From: Thermomonas aquatica
GTDB lineage: Bacteria; Pseudomonadota; Gammaproteobacteria; Xanthomonadales; Xanthomonadaceae
Length of the DNA: 64,000 nt
Assembly (NCBI RefSeq): GCF_006337105.1
Contig: NZ_CP040871.1
Location: 1,178,001-1,242,000, forward strand
Direction of reading: 5' to 3'
Shown piece by piece: positions 8,350-20,730 of this stretch (its first letter is position 1; every line of letters begins with the position of its first letter). Below the pieces are notes generated by a model. The model saw nothing but the letters and a program-made list of their open reading frames with translations. It was not told where the DNA came from and did no database searches. The position numbers were made by a program, and so were the translations under genes.

Positions 8350-9312
8350 TTACTCCGCTGCCCCGCCCGCGTCCCAAAGGCCCCGGATCGCGGCGATGCC
8401 CTGCGCGCCATGCGCGCGTGCGATGCCGATGTCGTCGCTGACCAACCCGCCGATCGCATGGACCGGCAGCGACACCCGCTCGCGCATCGCGGCGAAGGCA
8501 TCCCAGCCGATCCCGGCCGCCCCAGGATGGGTCCGGGTCTGCAGTAGCGGCCCCAGCACGGCGAAATCGCAGCCCAATCGCTCCGCCTGCAGCAGGTCCT
8601 GCACGTCATGGCAGGACGCGCCGATGCTGCGGCCGGCGGCTTTCAGTGGCGCGATCGCTTCGCCGATCCCGGCCTGGTGCAATTGCGCGGAGCGCAGGTG
8701 CAGGCCTATGCCCACCCGTCCGGCCAGGGCCGCGTCGCCATTCAGCAGCGTTTCCACGCCCGCCTCGCGGCACAGCGCCACCGCCTGCGCGACCAGCCGC
8801 GACCAGCGCCGCGCATCGAGGCCGGGGGCGCGCAGTTGCACGCATCGCACGCCGCGCGCCAGCGCGCGCGCCAGCGCCGCCAGCCAGGCCTGGTCGTCTT
8901 CGGGCGCAGGGGTGACCAGGTACCGATCCGGCTTCAACAGCGCCGCCACCACGGGTCGATCCGCAGGCGGCATCGGATAGCCGGCCAGTGTGTGCGGCGG
9001 CGCCCAGGCTAGCGCCTGCCCGTCGAGCCCCTTCGGCGTGCCGGTGAACCGGATATGCCGCACGTCGAGCAGCAGGCGCTTGTCCGGGTACCGCTGCGGT
9101 ACCCGGATCAGCGCAGCGTCGACCCGGGCCTCGATGCCCAGTTCCTCGCGCAGCTCGCGCACCAGCGCCGCCTCGGCCGATTCGCCGGGCTCGACCTTGC
9201 CGCCCGGGAATTCCCACAGGCCGGCCAGGTCGCGGCCCTCGGTGCGGCGCGCCAGCAGGACGCGGCCGCGCGCATCGCGGATGACGCCGGCGACGACGTG
9301 TACCTGTTTCAT
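8350..9312 (-). CDS. Nudix hydrolase fused to a degenerate ThiE-like domain
   Basis: This 320-residue protein has an N-terminal MutT-type Nudix domain with the box running from [19 protein letters not shown] to REELG (about residues 37-59). MutT-type enzymes remove oxidised nucleotides such as 8-oxo-dGTP. The C-terminal half, from about residue 145, looks like thiamine-phosphate synthase ([25 protein letters not shown]), but several substrate positions of ThiE are changed. Examples are the QLRxK lysine and the ND of the LNDxxD segment. TMP synthase activity is therefore doubtful. The ATG at 9312 is chosen because the longer frame runs back through the secA terminator. A TATACT lies six bases upstream. 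Confidence 0.85.
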   Translation of the reverse strand: MKQVHVVAGVIRDARGRVLLARRTEGRDLAGLWEFPGGKVEPGESAEAALVRELREELGIEARVDAALIRVPQRYPDKRLLLDVRHIRFTGTPKGLDGQALAWAPPHTLAGYPMPPADRPVVAALLKPDRYLVTPAPEDDQAWLAALARALARGVRCVQLRAPGLDARRWSRLVAQAVALCREAGVETLLNGDAALAGRVGIGLHLRSAQLHQAGIGEAIAPLKAAGRSIGASCHDVQDLLQAERLGCDFAVLGPLLQTRTHPGAAGIGWDAFAAMRERVSLPVHAIGGLVSDDIGIARAHGAQGIAAIRGLWDAGGAAE

Positions 9313-9318
9313 CGCGCC

Positions 9319-9324
9319 AGTATA
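9319..9324 (-). promoter_or_regulatory. Possible -10 element for a leaderless Nudix/ThiE transcript
   Basis: On the minus strand TATACT is followed by exactly six bases and then the ATG at 9312. This would place the transcription start at or next to the start codon. No convincing -35 is visible because the upstream DNA is the secA terminator hairpin. Confidence 0.3.
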
Positions 9325-9351
9325 GGAAAAGGGGCCAACGGCCCCTTTTCC
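9325..9351 (-). terminator. Rho-independent terminator of secA
   Basis: Perfect 12-base arms (GGAAAAGGGGCC / GGCCCCTTTTCC) enclose a three-base loop about 20 bases after the secA stop. On the minus strand the distal arm contains the T-run. Confidence 0.8.
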
Positions 9352-9370
9352 CGATCCCGCGGATCCCTGC

Positions 9371-12097
<2,727 letters not shown>

Positions 12098-12156
12098 GGA
12101 AGTGCGGATCCTGGCGGGATGCGCGCTGGGCGCGGCATCGGAATGGGCAAACGGCA

Positions 12157-12181
12157 AAAACGGGCGTCGAACGCCCGTTTT
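12157..12181 (-). terminator. Terminator of the M23 peptidase gene
   Basis: Perfect 11-base arms (AAAACGGGCGT / ACGCCCGTTTT) enclose a three-base loop. The hairpin lies between the peptidase stop and the secA start, with the T-run correctly placed for minus-strand transcription. Confidence 0.8.
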
Positions 12182-12243
12182 GGCAGTCGGATAGTGTAAC
12201 TGGAGGCGGCTTGCGACGCTTGCAAGCCTCCCGCGCGGCGATG

Positions 12244-13200
12244 TCAGCCGCGCGCCGGCCCGTGACGCGCCAGCGCGTCGTTGTGGCCCAGGAACTTGCG
12301 GGGATTGACCACCACGCCGTCCTGCCAGACTTCGAAATGCACGTGCGCGCCGGTGGAGCGCCCGGTGGAGCCGGCCTTGGCGATTTCCTGGCCGCTGCGG
12401 ACCAGGTCGCCCACGTTGCGGGTCAGCCGCGAGTTGTGCGCGTAGCGGGTGACGTAGCCATTGCCGTGGTCGACCTCGACCACGTTGCCGTAGCCGGAAC
12501 GCACGCCTGAATAGCTGACCACGCCATCGGCCACCGCCAGCACCGGATCGCCGACATCGGCCTCGAAGTCGATGCCCTTGTGGAACTGGTGGCCGCCACC
12601 GAACGGATCGGCGCGGCCGCCGAAACCGGAGGTGATGTAGCTGCCCGCGATCGGGTCGCGCGAGGGCATCGCATTGCGGTCCAGTTCGCGGTTGAACAGC
12701 AGCGACTCCAGCACCGACAGCTGGGTATCCGCATCGCGGTACTGGCTTTCCAGCGCGGCCAGGCGCTGGCGCAGCTCGGCCGGCGGCATGTCGCTGGCAT
12801 GGCCGGCGCCACCCTGGCCGACCGGCTTGTCGAATTCGAATTCGCCGTCCTGCAGCTGGCCGGCCTGGGTCAGGCGCGCGCCGAGCGCGTTCAGGCGGTT
12901 GGCCTGGGCCTGCAGCTCGGCCAGGCGCGCGGCCAGCGCGTTGACTTCGTGCTGGGCCTCGCGGCGGACCTTGTCCAGCTCGGCCTGGCGGCTGGCATCG
13001 GCGGCCTGCAGGGCTTCGACTTCCGCCAGCCCCACCGCGCTGCGAGCGCCCGCGCCCAACAGGACGCCAACCGCCAACAGGGCGCCAACGGCAGCCAAGG
13101 GGCGACGCAGAGCCTGGAAGCGCAGCTTGCAGGCCAGCGCGGCGAGGCGCTGGCGCGTATCGTGTAGGGAATTCCCGTATCGCTGGTTTGTTTCGGTCAT
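12244..13200 (-). CDS. M23-family (LytM) murein peptidase with coiled coil
   Basis: The 318-residue protein has a single N-terminal membrane segment at about 36-58, followed by an alanine/glutamine-rich coiled coil (about 60-120). The C-terminal LytM domain has the zinc motifs HKGID and HVHFEVW, so the metal ligands look intact. It probably faces the periplasm and cleaves or regulates cleavage of peptidoglycan cross-links. The ATG at 13200 is only six bases from the start of the divergent DUF721 gene. Its position next to lpxC and secA is typical of Xanthomonadaceae. Confidence 0.88.
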   Translation of the reverse strand: MTETNQRYGNSLHDTRQRLAALACKLRFQALRRPLAAVGALLAVGVLLGAGARSAVGLAEVEALQAADASRQAELDKVRREAQHEVNALAARLAELQAQANRLNALGARLTQAGQLQDGEFEFDKPVGQGGAGHASDMPPAELRQRLAALESQYRDADTQLSVLESLLFNRELDRNAMPSRDPIAGSYITSGFGGRADPFGGGHQFHKGIDFEADVGDPVLAVADGVVSYSGVRSGYGNVVEVDHGNGYVTRYAHNSRLTRNVGDLVRSGQEIAKAGSTGRSTGAHVHFEVWQDGVVVNPRKFLGHNDALARHGPARG

Positions 13201-13206
13201 CACTGA

Positions 13207-13728
13207 ATGCCTGGTTTTCGATCCATGCCCCCGAAACCGGGGACCGCGACCCCCGCCGGGCCCCGCGCCGCGCTGGATGCGCTGTTCGCGGAAGCCGCCG
13301 GGAACCCCTTGCGCCGCGCCCTGTGGCTCGACGCGGTGGATCGGTTGTTGCGCCCCCACTTGCCGTCGGGTCTGGCCGCACATGCGCGGCTGGCGAATGT
13401 GCGGGGCGACAAGCTCGTTTTCGTCGTCGACGCGCCGGTCTGGCATGCCAAGTTGCGGCTGGCCACACGGGAACTGGTCGACGCCGCCCGCTCCGTCGGG
13501 CTCGATGTGGCGGGGTTGAGCGTCAAGACGACCCTGCAACCGTTGCGACCCGTACCGCCGGCCGCACGCACCGCCAAACCGAATGTCTCGGCGGCCGGCC
13601 AATCGCAATTGGCTGCTGCCCTGGCATTGCTGCGGTCTGACGCGCAAGAAGGCGCCGGGGGAGACCGCAAGGCCGGATCGCGGCGGACACGAAAAGCGCC
13701 CACTGGACCGGCCAGCGGGGCATCCTAA
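13207..13728 (+). CDS. DUF721 (DciA-like) protein
   Basis: The product (173 residues from 13207, or 167 from the ATG at 13225) carries a DUF721 domain at about 20-105, with the [20 protein letters not shown] and [17 protein letters not shown] patches. The tail is basic and low-complexity. DciA proteins of this family help load replicative helicase in bacteria that lack DnaC. That role is inferred from the family, not shown here. The gene is divergent from the peptidase gene and convergent with lpxC. No strong ribosome-binding site distinguishes the two starts. Confidence 0.75.
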   Translation: MPGFRSMPPKPGTATPAGPRAALDALFAEAAGNPLRRALWLDAVDRLLRPHLPSGLAAHARLANVRGDKLVFVVDAPVWHAKLRLATRELVDAARSVGLDVAGLSVKTTLQPLRPVPPAARTAKPNVSAAGQSQLAAALALLRSDAQEGAGGDRKAGSRRTRKAPTGPASGAS

Positions 13729-13819
13729 CGGCACAAGTCCGTGATTTTGTTAAATAAACCGAAATCCAGACCCTGAATGCGTGCGCTGGTTCACACGACG
13801 ATCACAGGGCGCGGAGGAT

Positions 13820-14734
13820 TCAGGTAGCGGGAACCGCAGTTCCGTACAACACCGGCGGGGCGGCCACGGGATCGGTGTAACTCACCTCTTCCCAGGCCTC
13901 GACATCGGCCAGCAAGGCCCGCACCAGCTTGTTGTTCAGCGCATGGCCGGACTTGAAGCCCTCGAACGCGCCGATGACCGCATGGCCGGCCAGGTAGAGG
14001 TCGCCCACCGCATCGAGGATCTTGTGGCGGACGAATTCGTCGGCGTAGCGCAGGCCGTCCTCGTTCAACACCCGGAACTCGTCCAGCACGATGGCATTGT
14101 CCATCGAACCGCCCAGGCCGAGGTTGCGCTCGCGCATGTACTCCAGGTCGCGCATGAAGCCGAAGGTGCGGGCGCGGCTGACTTCGCGCACGTAGGCTTC
14201 GGTCGAGAAATCGACTTCGGCGCGCGACAGCGAGGCCGGGATCGCCGGATGCTTGAACTCGACGGTGAAGCCGATGCGGAAGCCGTCGTAGGGCTCGAAG
14301 CGGGCGACCTTGTCGCCCTCGCGCACTTCCACCGCCCGCTTGATGCGGATGAAGCGCTTGGGCGCGTGCTGTTCCTCGATCCCGGCGGACTGCAGCAGGA
14401 ACACGAACGGGCCGGCGGAGCCGTCCATGATCGGCACTTCCGGCGCGGTCAGCTCGATGTAGGCGTTATCGATGCCCAGTCCCGCGAGCGCCGAAAGCAG
14501 GTGCTCGACGGTCTGCACCTTGGCATCGCCGCAGGACAGGCCGGTGCACAGCACGGTTTCGCTGACCAGGTTGGCGTCGGCCGGGATCTCGACCACCGGG
14601 GCAAGATCGGTGCGGCGGAACACGATGCCGGTGTCCACCGGGGCCGGGCGCAGGGTCAGGAAGACCTTCTCGCCGCTGTGCAAACCCACGCCGGTGGCGC
14701 GGATCAGGTTCTTGAGGGTGCGCTGGCGCAGCAT
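13820..14734 (-). CDS. lpxC: UDP-3-O-acyl-N-acetylglucosamine deacetylase LpxC
   Basis: This 304-residue zinc enzyme catalyses the committed step of lipid A synthesis in the cytoplasm. It begins [24 protein letters not shown] as usual. The zinc ligands are in VEHLLSAL (His78) and [12 protein letters not shown], with the catalytic EVPIMDGSA loop between them. It follows ftsZ on the same strand, as in other gammaproteobacterial dcw clusters, but across a 191-base gap that may hold its own promoter. Confidence 0.96.
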   Translation of the reverse strand: MLRQRTLKNLIRATGVGLHSGEKVFLTLRPAPVDTGIVFRRTDLAPVVEIPADANLVSETVLCTGLSCGDAKVQTVEHLLSALAGLGIDNAYIELTAPEVPIMDGSAGPFVFLLQSAGIEEQHAPKRFIRIKRAVEVREGDKVARFEPYDGFRIGFTVEFKHPAIPASLSRAEVDFSTEAYVREVSRARTFGFMRDLEYMRERNLGLGGSMDNAIVLDEFRVLNEDGLRYADEFVRHKILDAVGDLYLAGHAVIGAFEGFKSGHALNNKLVRALLADVEAWEEVSYTDPVAAPPVLYGTAVPAT

Positions 14735-14740
14735 CGTTGC

Positions 14741-14746
14741 AGATTA
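14741..14746 (-). promoter_or_regulatory. Possible -10 element for lpxC
   Basis: On the minus strand TAATCT is followed by six bases and the lpxC ATG. This would give a leaderless or nearly leaderless transcript. Only a weak -35 (TTCAGG with 17-base spacing) is visible, inside the CTGAAC repeats. Confidence 0.35.
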
Positions 14747-14751
14747 CCACC

Positions 14752-14771
14752 CTGAACGCTGAACCTGAACG
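14752..14771. repeat. Three direct CTGAAC repeats upstream of lpxC
   Basis: CTGAAC occurs at 14752, 14759 and 14765 in near-tandem array, immediately upstream of the putative lpxC -10. The rest of the 14735-14925 gap shows no gene and no strong hairpin. Confidence 0.5.
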
Positions 14772-14925
14772 TAAACACCGCAGTGTTCCGAGGCTGCAAC
14801 GATGGCGAAAGTGGCCGGCCGGCACAACGCCGACCGACCGGAAGGCACGCCGGACGGGCAACCCGGCGCGCTCAGGACATGGCCGCCGCCCCGGACGGGG
14901 AGGCGCTTGGATCAGTACCGCCGGA

Positions 14926-16164
14926 TCAATCGGCCTGGCGGCGCAGGAACGCCGGAATATCCAGGTAATCGTCCTTCGGCAGTTCCGCCACGGCGGGCGC
15001 GGATTCGGCGCCGCGACGCAGGCCGCCGACGAAGCTGGGGCCGGCGTTCGGCACGAACGGATCGGCGACCTCGTCGATCATCATGCCGGTGGTGCCGTCG
15101 CGCTTGCCCTGGATCAGCTGCACCTGCGGGCGGCGCGGGGCGTCGTAACCGGTCTCGAAGCGCGCCTCAGTGCGCTCGCCGCGCACCGGCTGGCGGCCGC
15201 TGGCGCGGTTCAGGCCGGTGGCGACCACGGTGACGCGGACTTCGTCCTGCATGTCCGGGTTGAGCGCGCAGCCGATCACCACGGTGGCATCCTCGGAGGC
15301 GAATTCGCCGACCACGCGGCCGATCTCGTCGAACTCGGACATGGTCAGGTCGGAGCCGGAGGTGATGTTGACCAGCACGCCGTTGGCGCCGTGCAGGTTG
15401 ACGTCGTCCAGCAGCGGGTTGCGGATCGCCGCCTCGGCCGCGGCCTGGGCGCGATCGTCGCCGCGCGCGGTGCCGGTGCCCATCATCGCCAGGCCCATCT
15501 CGGACATGACGGTGCGCACGTCGGCGAAGTCGACGTTGATCAGGCCGGGGCTGACGATCAGGTCGGCGATGCCCTGCACCGCGCCCAGCAGCACGTCGTT
15601 GGCGGCGCGGAAGGCCTGGATCATGGTCGCGTTGCGGCCGAGCACGCTGATCAGCTTCTCGTTCGGGATGGTGATCAGCGAGTCGCAGTGCTGGCTCAGT
15701 TCCTCGATGCCCTTCAGCGCCACCTGCATGCGGCGGCGGCCTTCGAACGGGAACGGCTTGGTGACCACGGCCACGGTCAGGATGCCCATCTCCTTGGCCA
15801 GCTGCGCCACCACCGGCGCGGCGCCGGTACCGGTGCCGCCGCCCATGCCGGCGGTGATGAACACCATGTCCGCGCCCTGCAGCGCATCCATGATCACTTC
15901 GCGGTCTTCCAGCGCGGCCTGGCGGCCGACCTCCGGGTTCGCGCCTGCGCCCAGGCCCTTGGTGACGTTGCCGCCGAGCTGAAGCTGCAGCTTGGCGCCG
16001 CAGTTCTTGATCGCCTGCGAGTCGGTGTTGGCGGTGATGAACTCCACGCCTTCCACGTTGCTGTTGACCATGTGCGCCACGGCGTTGCCGCCGCCGCCAC
16101 CCACGCCCACGACCTTGATCACCGCGTTCGGTGCCATCTTTTCAACCAGTTCGAAATGCGCCAT
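14926..16164 (-). CDS. ftsZ: Cell division GTPase FtsZ
   Basis: This 412-residue tubulin-like protein polymerises into the Z-ring at midcell. The GTP-binding signature GGGTGTG lies around residue 105, with the N-terminal VVGVGGGGGNAV motif and the NVDFADVRTVM synergy loop. The last residues (DDYLDIPAFLRRQAD) form the conserved peptide that binds FtsA and other partners. An AGAGGAC ribosome-binding site precedes the ATG at 16164. Unlike its upstream neighbours it is separated from ftsA by 135 bases that contain direct repeats. Separate control is possible. Confidence 0.97.
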   Translation of the reverse strand: MAHFELVEKMAPNAVIKVVGVGGGGGNAVAHMVNSNVEGVEFITANTDSQAIKNCGAKLQLQLGGNVTKGLGAGANPEVGRQAALEDREVIMDALQGADMVFITAGMGGGTGTGAAPVVAQLAKEMGILTVAVVTKPFPFEGRRRMQVALKGIEELSQHCDSLITIPNEKLISVLGRNATMIQAFRAANDVLLGAVQGIADLIVSPGLINVDFADVRTVMSEMGLAMMGTGTARGDDRAQAAAEAAIRNPLLDDVNLHGANGVLVNITSGSDLTMSEFDEIGRVVGEFASEDATVVIGCALNPDMQDEVRVTVVATGLNRASGRQPVRGERTEARFETGYDAPRRPQVQLIQGKRDGTTGMMIDEVADPFVPNAGPSFVGGLRRGAESAPAVAELPKDDYLDIPAFLRRQAD

Positions 16165-16181
16165 GTCCGTGTCCTCTTGTT

Positions 16182-16226
16182 ATGTGTTGCTTGTTCGAGA
16201 GTTTGCTTGCTTGGATGTGTTGCTTG
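16182..16226. repeat. Direct repeats in the ftsA-ftsZ gap
   Basis: The 12-base sequence ATGTGTTGCTTG occurs at 16182-16193 and again at 16215-16226, with additional TTGCTTG and GTGTTGC pieces nearby. The repeats lie just upstream of the ftsZ ribosome-binding site. Their role is unknown. Confidence 0.6.
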
Positions 16227-16299
16227 GCTGGATGTCGTGTTGCCCGCACTCCGCCCTACCCACCGCACGCCGCCGCGCCCTCGCGCCGGCGTTGGATCT

Positions 16300-17535
16300 T
16301 CAGAACTCGCCGCGGTACCACTTGCTCAACTTGCCGAACAGGCCGCCGACCTTGCTGCTCGGCAGCACCGAACGCCGCGGGTTCTCGATCTGGCTGCCCA
16401 TCAGCAGCAGGCCGACGCCGGTGGCGTGCACCGGGTTGCCCACCACTTCGCCGAGCCCGGTGACGTGCTGCGGGATGCCGATCCGCACCGGCATCTGCAG
16501 CATCTCTTCCGCCAGCTCGACCACGCCTTCCATCTTCGAGGCGCCGCCGGTCAGCACCATGCCGGCGCGGACCAGCTGCTCGAAGCCGGAACGGCGCAGT
16601 TCGGCCTGCACCATCTCGAAGATCTCCTCGTAGCGCGCCTGCACCGCCTGCGCCAATGCGTGGCGCGGCAGCCGGCGCGGCGGGCGGTCGCCGACGCTGG
16701 GCACCTGGATGCTTTCCTCGGCGCGCGCCAGCTGGGCCAGCGCGCAGGCGTAGCGCACCTTGATCTGCTCGGCTTCCGGGGTGGGCGTGCGCAGCATGTG
16801 CGCGATGTCCTCGGTGACCTTGTCGCCGGCCACCGGCAGCGAGGCGGTATGGCTGATCGCGCCCTGCACGAACACCGCGATGTCGGTGGTGCCGGCGCCC
16901 ATGTCGACCAGCACCACGCCGAGCTCGCGCTCGTCCGGGGTCAGCACCGCGGTGCTCGAGGCCAGCGAGGACAGCACCAGGTCGTCGACCTGCAGGCCGC
17001 AGCGCTGCACGCACTTGCTGATGTTGGCCGCCGCCGACTGCGCGCACACCACCAGGTGCGCATGCACCTCCAGGCGCACCCCGCTCATGCCGACCGGGTT
17101 GCGGATGCCTTCCTGCGAATCGTCCAGCACGTAGTCGCGCGGGATCGCGTGCAGGATCTTCTGGTCGGCCGGGATGGCGACGGCCTTCGCCGCCTCCAGC
17201 ACCCGGTCGAGGTCGCCGTAGGTCACTTCGCCGTCGCGGATCGGGGCGATGCCCTGCGAGTTGCGGCATTGCACGTGGTTGCCGGAAATCGACGCATACA
17301 CGCTGCGCACCTCGCAGCCGGCCATCAGTTCGGCCTCTTCCACCGCGCGCTGGATCGACTGCACGGTGGAATCGATGTCGACCACCACGCCGCGGCGCAG
17401 GCCGCGCGATTCGTGCGAGCCGATGCCGATCACCTCGATCGGTTCGCCCGGCGCGTATTCGCCGACCAGTGCGGTGACCTTGGAGGTGCCGATGTCGAGG
17501 CCGACGATCAGCGACTTGTCGCCCTTGCGGTTCAT
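16300..17535 (-). CDS. ftsA: Cell division protein FtsA
   Basis: This 411-residue actin-like ATPase anchors FtsZ to the membrane and recruits later division proteins. Conserved blocks include LIVGLDIGTSKVTALVGE at the N-terminus, VLVDMGAGTTDIAVF in the middle and VLTGGASKMEGVVELAEE. The C-terminal basic amphipathic tail (GLFGKLSKWYRGEF) is the membrane-targeting sequence. It overlaps ftsQ by four bases (ATGA). It is the last gene of the gap-free dcw run. Confidence 0.97.
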   Translation of the reverse strand: MNRKGDKSLIVGLDIGTSKVTALVGEYAPGEPIEVIGIGSHESRGLRRGVVVDIDSTVQSIQRAVEEAELMAGCEVRSVYASISGNHVQCRNSQGIAPIRDGEVTYGDLDRVLEAAKAVAIPADQKILHAIPRDYVLDDSQEGIRNPVGMSGVRLEVHAHLVVCAQSAAANISKCVQRCGLQVDDLVLSSLASSTAVLTPDERELGVVLVDMGAGTTDIAVFVQGAISHTASLPVAGDKVTEDIAHMLRTPTPEAEQIKVRYACALAQLARAEESIQVPSVGDRPPRRLPRHALAQAVQARYEEIFEMVQAELRRSGFEQLVRAGMVLTGGASKMEGVVELAEEMLQMPVRIGIPQHVTGLGEVVGNPVHATGVGLLLMGSQIENPRRSVLPSSKVGGLFGKLSKWYRGEF

Positions 17536-18308
17536 GCGATTTCTTCCATCAACGTAGTCCCATTGCGCACCGAGGCGGCCACGGGCTGGGGGAGCGGTGC
17601 TGCGGCCTCGGGCACCTTCGGCAGGTCGGCCCAGGTCAGCGCGAATCCATTGGTGTAGCGCAGGTCGGCGCGCGCCAGGCGCTGGCCCGGGTGTTGCGCC
17701 GCCAGCCGCGGCAGCAGCGGCGCGAAGCGCTGCAGCCGTGCGTCGGGGTCGTTGCGGCCGAGCACCACTTCGGTGCCGTTGGCGAGGGTGATCGACCAGC
17801 TGCCGCGCGCATCCAGCGCCACGCCGCGCACGCCGCCGACATTCGCCAGCCGTTCGCGCGCCTGGTTGTACAGCGCGACCACCTCGGGGGCGCGCGCATC
17901 CGGCCCGTCCAGCAAGGGCAGCCCGGCCGGCACCTGCACGCCCCGCGCCGGGAACAGCCGGCCCTGCTCGGACAGCAGGCGATCCTTGCCCCAGCGGGCG
18001 AACGGGCGATGCTCGCTGATCCGCACTTCCAGCACGTCCGGCCAGTGCTTGCGGACTTCCGCGCGCTCCACCCACGGCAGCGCGCCGAGCGCCGCCTGGA
18101 TCCGGTCCGGCTGCACCGCGAAGAAACCGCGCCGGGCATACGGCAGCACGGTGGCGCGCAATTTCGCTTCGTCGACGCGCTGCAAAGCCCCTTGCACGCG
18201 CAAGGTGCGCAGCGGGAACTGCGCGCCGGCCACCCAGCCGTTGACCACGGCCACCACCGGCAGCAGCACCAATGCCACGGCGAGGATCCACGCCAGCAGT
18301 CGCAGCAT
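17532..18308 (-). CDS. ftsQ: Cell division protein FtsQ
   Basis: The 258-residue bitopic protein has a short cytoplasmic N-terminus, one membrane segment (about 2-24) and a periplasmic POTRA domain starting near LRTLRVQGALQRV. A beta domain follows. It links early and late divisome proteins through FtsB and FtsL. The ATG at 18308 begins MLRLLAWILAVALVLLP and lies five bases after the ddl stop. The longer open frame upstream is a shadow of ddl. Confidence 0.93.
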   Translation of the reverse strand: MLRLLAWILAVALVLLPVVAVVNGWVAGAQFPLRTLRVQGALQRVDEAKLRATVLPYARRGFFAVQPDRIQAALGALPWVERAEVRKHWPDVLEVRISEHRPFARWGKDRLLSEQGRLFPARGVQVPAGLPLLDGPDARAPEVVALYNQARERLANVGGVRGVALDARGSWSITLANGTEVVLGRNDPDARLQRFAPLLPRLAAQHPGQRLARADLRYTNGFALTWADLPKVPEAAAPLPQPVAASVRNGTTLMEEIA

Positions 18309-18313
18309 CGCGC

Positions 18314-19291
18314 TCAAGCGCGCGCCTCCGCGTCCCGGACCGGCATGGACTGCTCGAGGATGCGCCAGCACAACTCGTCGAATTCCACCCCGAGCTGGCG
18401 TGCCGCCTTCGGCACCAGCGAATGGCTGGTCATGCCCGGCGCGGTGTTCACTTCCAGCAGGGTCAGCGCGCCGCTGGCGCGGTCGCGCATCACGTCGACC
18501 CGGCCCCAGCCGGTGCAGCCGGCGGCGCGGAACGCGGCCAGCGCGATGCGGCGGATCTCGTCTTCCTGCGCGCCTTCCAGGCCCGGGCACAGGTACTGGG
18601 TATCGTCGGCGATGTACTTGGCGTTGTAGTCGTACCACTCGCCCTTCGGCACGATCCGGATCGACGGCAGCGCGACCTCGCCGAGGATGCCGACGGTCAA
18701 TTCGTCGCCGACCACCATCTGCTCCATCAGCATCTCGCCGCCGTAGGCATCGGCGACGCGGACGGCTTCGCCGATCGCGGCCTCGTCGACCACGCGCGCC
18801 ACGCCGACGCTGGAACCTTCGCTGGACGGCTTCACGAACACCGGCAGGCCGAGCTCCAGCGCGGCCGCACGCACGTCGGCGCCAGGCGCCAGGCGCAGGA
18901 ACTTCGGCGTCGGCAGGCCGGCGCTGATCCACACCTGCTTGGTGCGGATCTTGTCCATGGTCAGCGCGCTGGCCAGCACCCCGCAGCCGGTGTACGGCAC
19001 CTCGAAGGCGTCCAGCAGGCCCTGCAGCACGCCGTCTTCGCCGCCGCCCTTGTTGCCGTGCAGGATGTTGAACACCCGGTCGAACTTGCCGCTGACCAGC
19101 GCATCGACCAGCGCCGGGATGCCGTCCACCGCATGCGCATCGACGCCGCGCGCCTGCAGCGCCGCCAGCACGTTGCGGCCGGAATCCAGCGAGACCTCGC
19201 GCTCCGCGCTGCTGCCGCCCATCAGCACGGCGACGCGGCCGAACGCGCGCGGGTCGGCGATGCGCAGCGGCGGGAAAACCGTGGCCGTCAT
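18314..19291 (-). CDS. ddl: D-alanine--D-alanine ligase
   Basis: This 325-residue ATP-grasp enzyme makes the D-Ala-D-Ala dipeptide used by MurF. Recognisable parts are [17 protein letters not shown] near residue 20, [14 protein letters not shown], the [16 protein letters not shown]-grasp strand, and the metal-binding [15 protein letters not shown] near the C-terminus. The ATG at 19291 overlaps the murC stop by four bases. It sits in the usual position between murC and ftsQ. Confidence 0.96.
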   Translation of the reverse strand: MTATVFPPLRIADPRAFGRVAVLMGGSSAEREVSLDSGRNVLAALQARGVDAHAVDGIPALVDALVSGKFDRVFNILHGNKGGGEDGVLQGLLDAFEVPYTGCGVLASALTMDKIRTKQVWISAGLPTPKFLRLAPGADVRAAALELGLPVFVKPSSEGSSVGVARVVDEAAIGEAVRVADAYGGEMLMEQMVVGDELTVGILGEVALPSIRIVPKGEWYDYNAKYIADDTQYLCPGLEGAQEDEIRRIALAAFRAAGCTGWGRVDVMRDRASGALTLLEVNTAPGMTSHSLVPKAARQLGVEFDELCWRILEQSMPVRDAEARA

Positions 19292-20730
19292 GCGCCTTCT
19301 CCATCGAAGCCATTGCGGGCGATCGCTTGCGCCGCCGCGCCGATGTCGCCCGCGCCCATCATCAGCAGCAGGTCGCCGTCGCGCAGCACCCCGGCCAGCG
19401 CATCGCGCAGTTCGCCGGCGCTGGCGACCACCACCGGATCGACGCGGCCGCGGGTGCGGATCGAACGCGCCAGCGACTTGGCATCGGCGCCGGCGATCGG
19501 TGCCTCGCCGGCCGGGTACACCTCGGTCAGCACCAGCGCATCGACGGTGGACAGCACCGCCGCGAATTCGTCGAACAGGTCGCGGGTGCGCGAATAGCGA
19601 TGCGGCTGGAACGCGACCACCAGGCGCTTGTCGCCCCAGCCGCCGCGCGCGGCGTCGAACACCGCCGCGAGTTCCTTCGGATGGTGGCCATAGTCGTCGA
19701 CCAGCACTACCTCGCCGCCGCCGTCCAGCGGCAACTTCGCGAGCTGGTTGAAGCGACGCCCGATGCCGGCGAAGTTCTGCAGCGCGCGGGCGATGGCGTC
19801 GTTGCCGACACCCAGCTGCCAGGCCACCGCGGACGCCGCCAGCGCGTTCTGCACGTTGTGGCGGCCGGGCAGCGCCAGCGTCACCGGCGTGCGCGAACCG
19901 TCCGGCAGGCACAGGCTGAAATGCATGCGCGCGCCCTGCTGCGAAACGTCCTCGGCGCGCACGTCGGCATGCGGCGCGAAGCCGTAGGTGACCACGTGGC
20001 GCGGGGTGTTCGCGGCCAGCGCGGCGACTTCGGCATCGTCGATGCACAGCACGGCGAGGCCGTAGAACGGCAGGCGGTGCAGGAATTCGGAGAACGCCGC
20101 CTTCACCCGCGCGAAATCGCCGCCGTAGTTCTCCAGGTGGTCGGCATCGATATTGGTGACGATGGCGACCGCGGGATTCAGGCGCAGGAAGCTGCCGTCG
20201 CTCTCGTCGGCTTCGGCCACCAGCCACTGGCCGCCACCGAGGCGCGCATTCGCGCCGGCCGCGAGCAACTGCCCGCCGATCACGAAGGTCGGGTCCAGGC
20301 CGCCTTCGGCCAGCACGCTGGCGAGCAGCGAAGTGGTGGTGGTCTTGCCATGCGTACCCGCCACCGCGATGCCGCGGCGGAAGCGCATCAACTCGGCCAG
20401 CATTTCCGCGCGCGGCACGATCGGGATGCGTTGCGCGCGCGCTTCCAGCAATTCGGGGTTGTCGGGCTTGATCGCGCTGCTGACCACGATGCAGTCGGCG
20501 TCCAGCACGTTGGCCGCGGCATGGCCCTTGCTGATGGTCGCGCCGAGCGCAGCCAGCCGCTTGGTCACCGCGTTGTCGGCATTGTCGGAACCGCTGACCT
20601 GGTAACCGAGCGTGCACAGCACTTCGGCGATGCCGCTCATGCCGACGCCGCCGATGCCGACGAAGTGCACGCGCGGGAACGCCTTGGCGAGGTCGCCGAT
20701 CTGCTGCAGGCGCAGGCTGTGGACGGACAT
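19288..20730 (-). CDS. murC: UDP-N-acetylmuramate--L-alanine ligase MurC
   Basis: The 480-residue cytoplasmic Mur ligase adds L-alanine to UDP-MurNAc. It has the Rossmann-like [16 protein letters not shown] at the N-terminus, the P-loop [13 protein letters not shown] at about residues 120-132, and DDYGHHPKE in the last third. Its ATG overlaps the murG stop as TGATG at 20728-20732. The next ligase expected in the pathway, MurD, is not encoded in this cluster. Confidence 0.97.
   Translation of the reverse strand: MSVHSLRLQQIGDLAKAFPRVHFVGIGGVGMSGIAEVLCTLGYQVSGSDNADNAVTKRLAALGATISKGHAAANVLDADCIVVSSAIKPDNPELLEARAQRIPIVPRAEMLAELMRFRRGIAVAGTHGKTTTTSLLASVLAEGGLDPTFVIGGQLLAAGANARLGGGQWLVAEADESDGSFLRLNPAVAIVTNIDADHLENYGGDFARVKAAFSEFLHRLPFYGLAVLCIDDAEVAALAANTPRHVVTYGFAPHADVRAEDVSQQGARMHFSLCLPDGSRTPVTLALPGRHNVQNALAASAVAWQLGVGNDAIARALQNFAGIGRRFNQLAKLPLDGGGEVVLVDDYGHHPKELAAVFDAARGGWGDKRLVVAFQPHRYSRTRDLFDEFAAVLSTVDALVLTEVYPAGEAPIAGADAKSLARSIRTRGRVDPVVVASAGELRDALAGVLRDGDLLLMMGAGDIGAAAQAIARNGFDGEGA

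Noticed and set aside
13741..13819. A terminator between DUF721 and lpxC
   Set aside because: CCTGAAT and ATTCAGG pieces lie about 40 bases apart and one falls within the lpxC stop. There is no compact stem or U-tract.
14737..17658. A 973-residue open frame opposite ftsZ and ftsA
   Set aside because: It spans two conserved genes and their gap on the other strand, with shadow-like composition and no recognisable domain.
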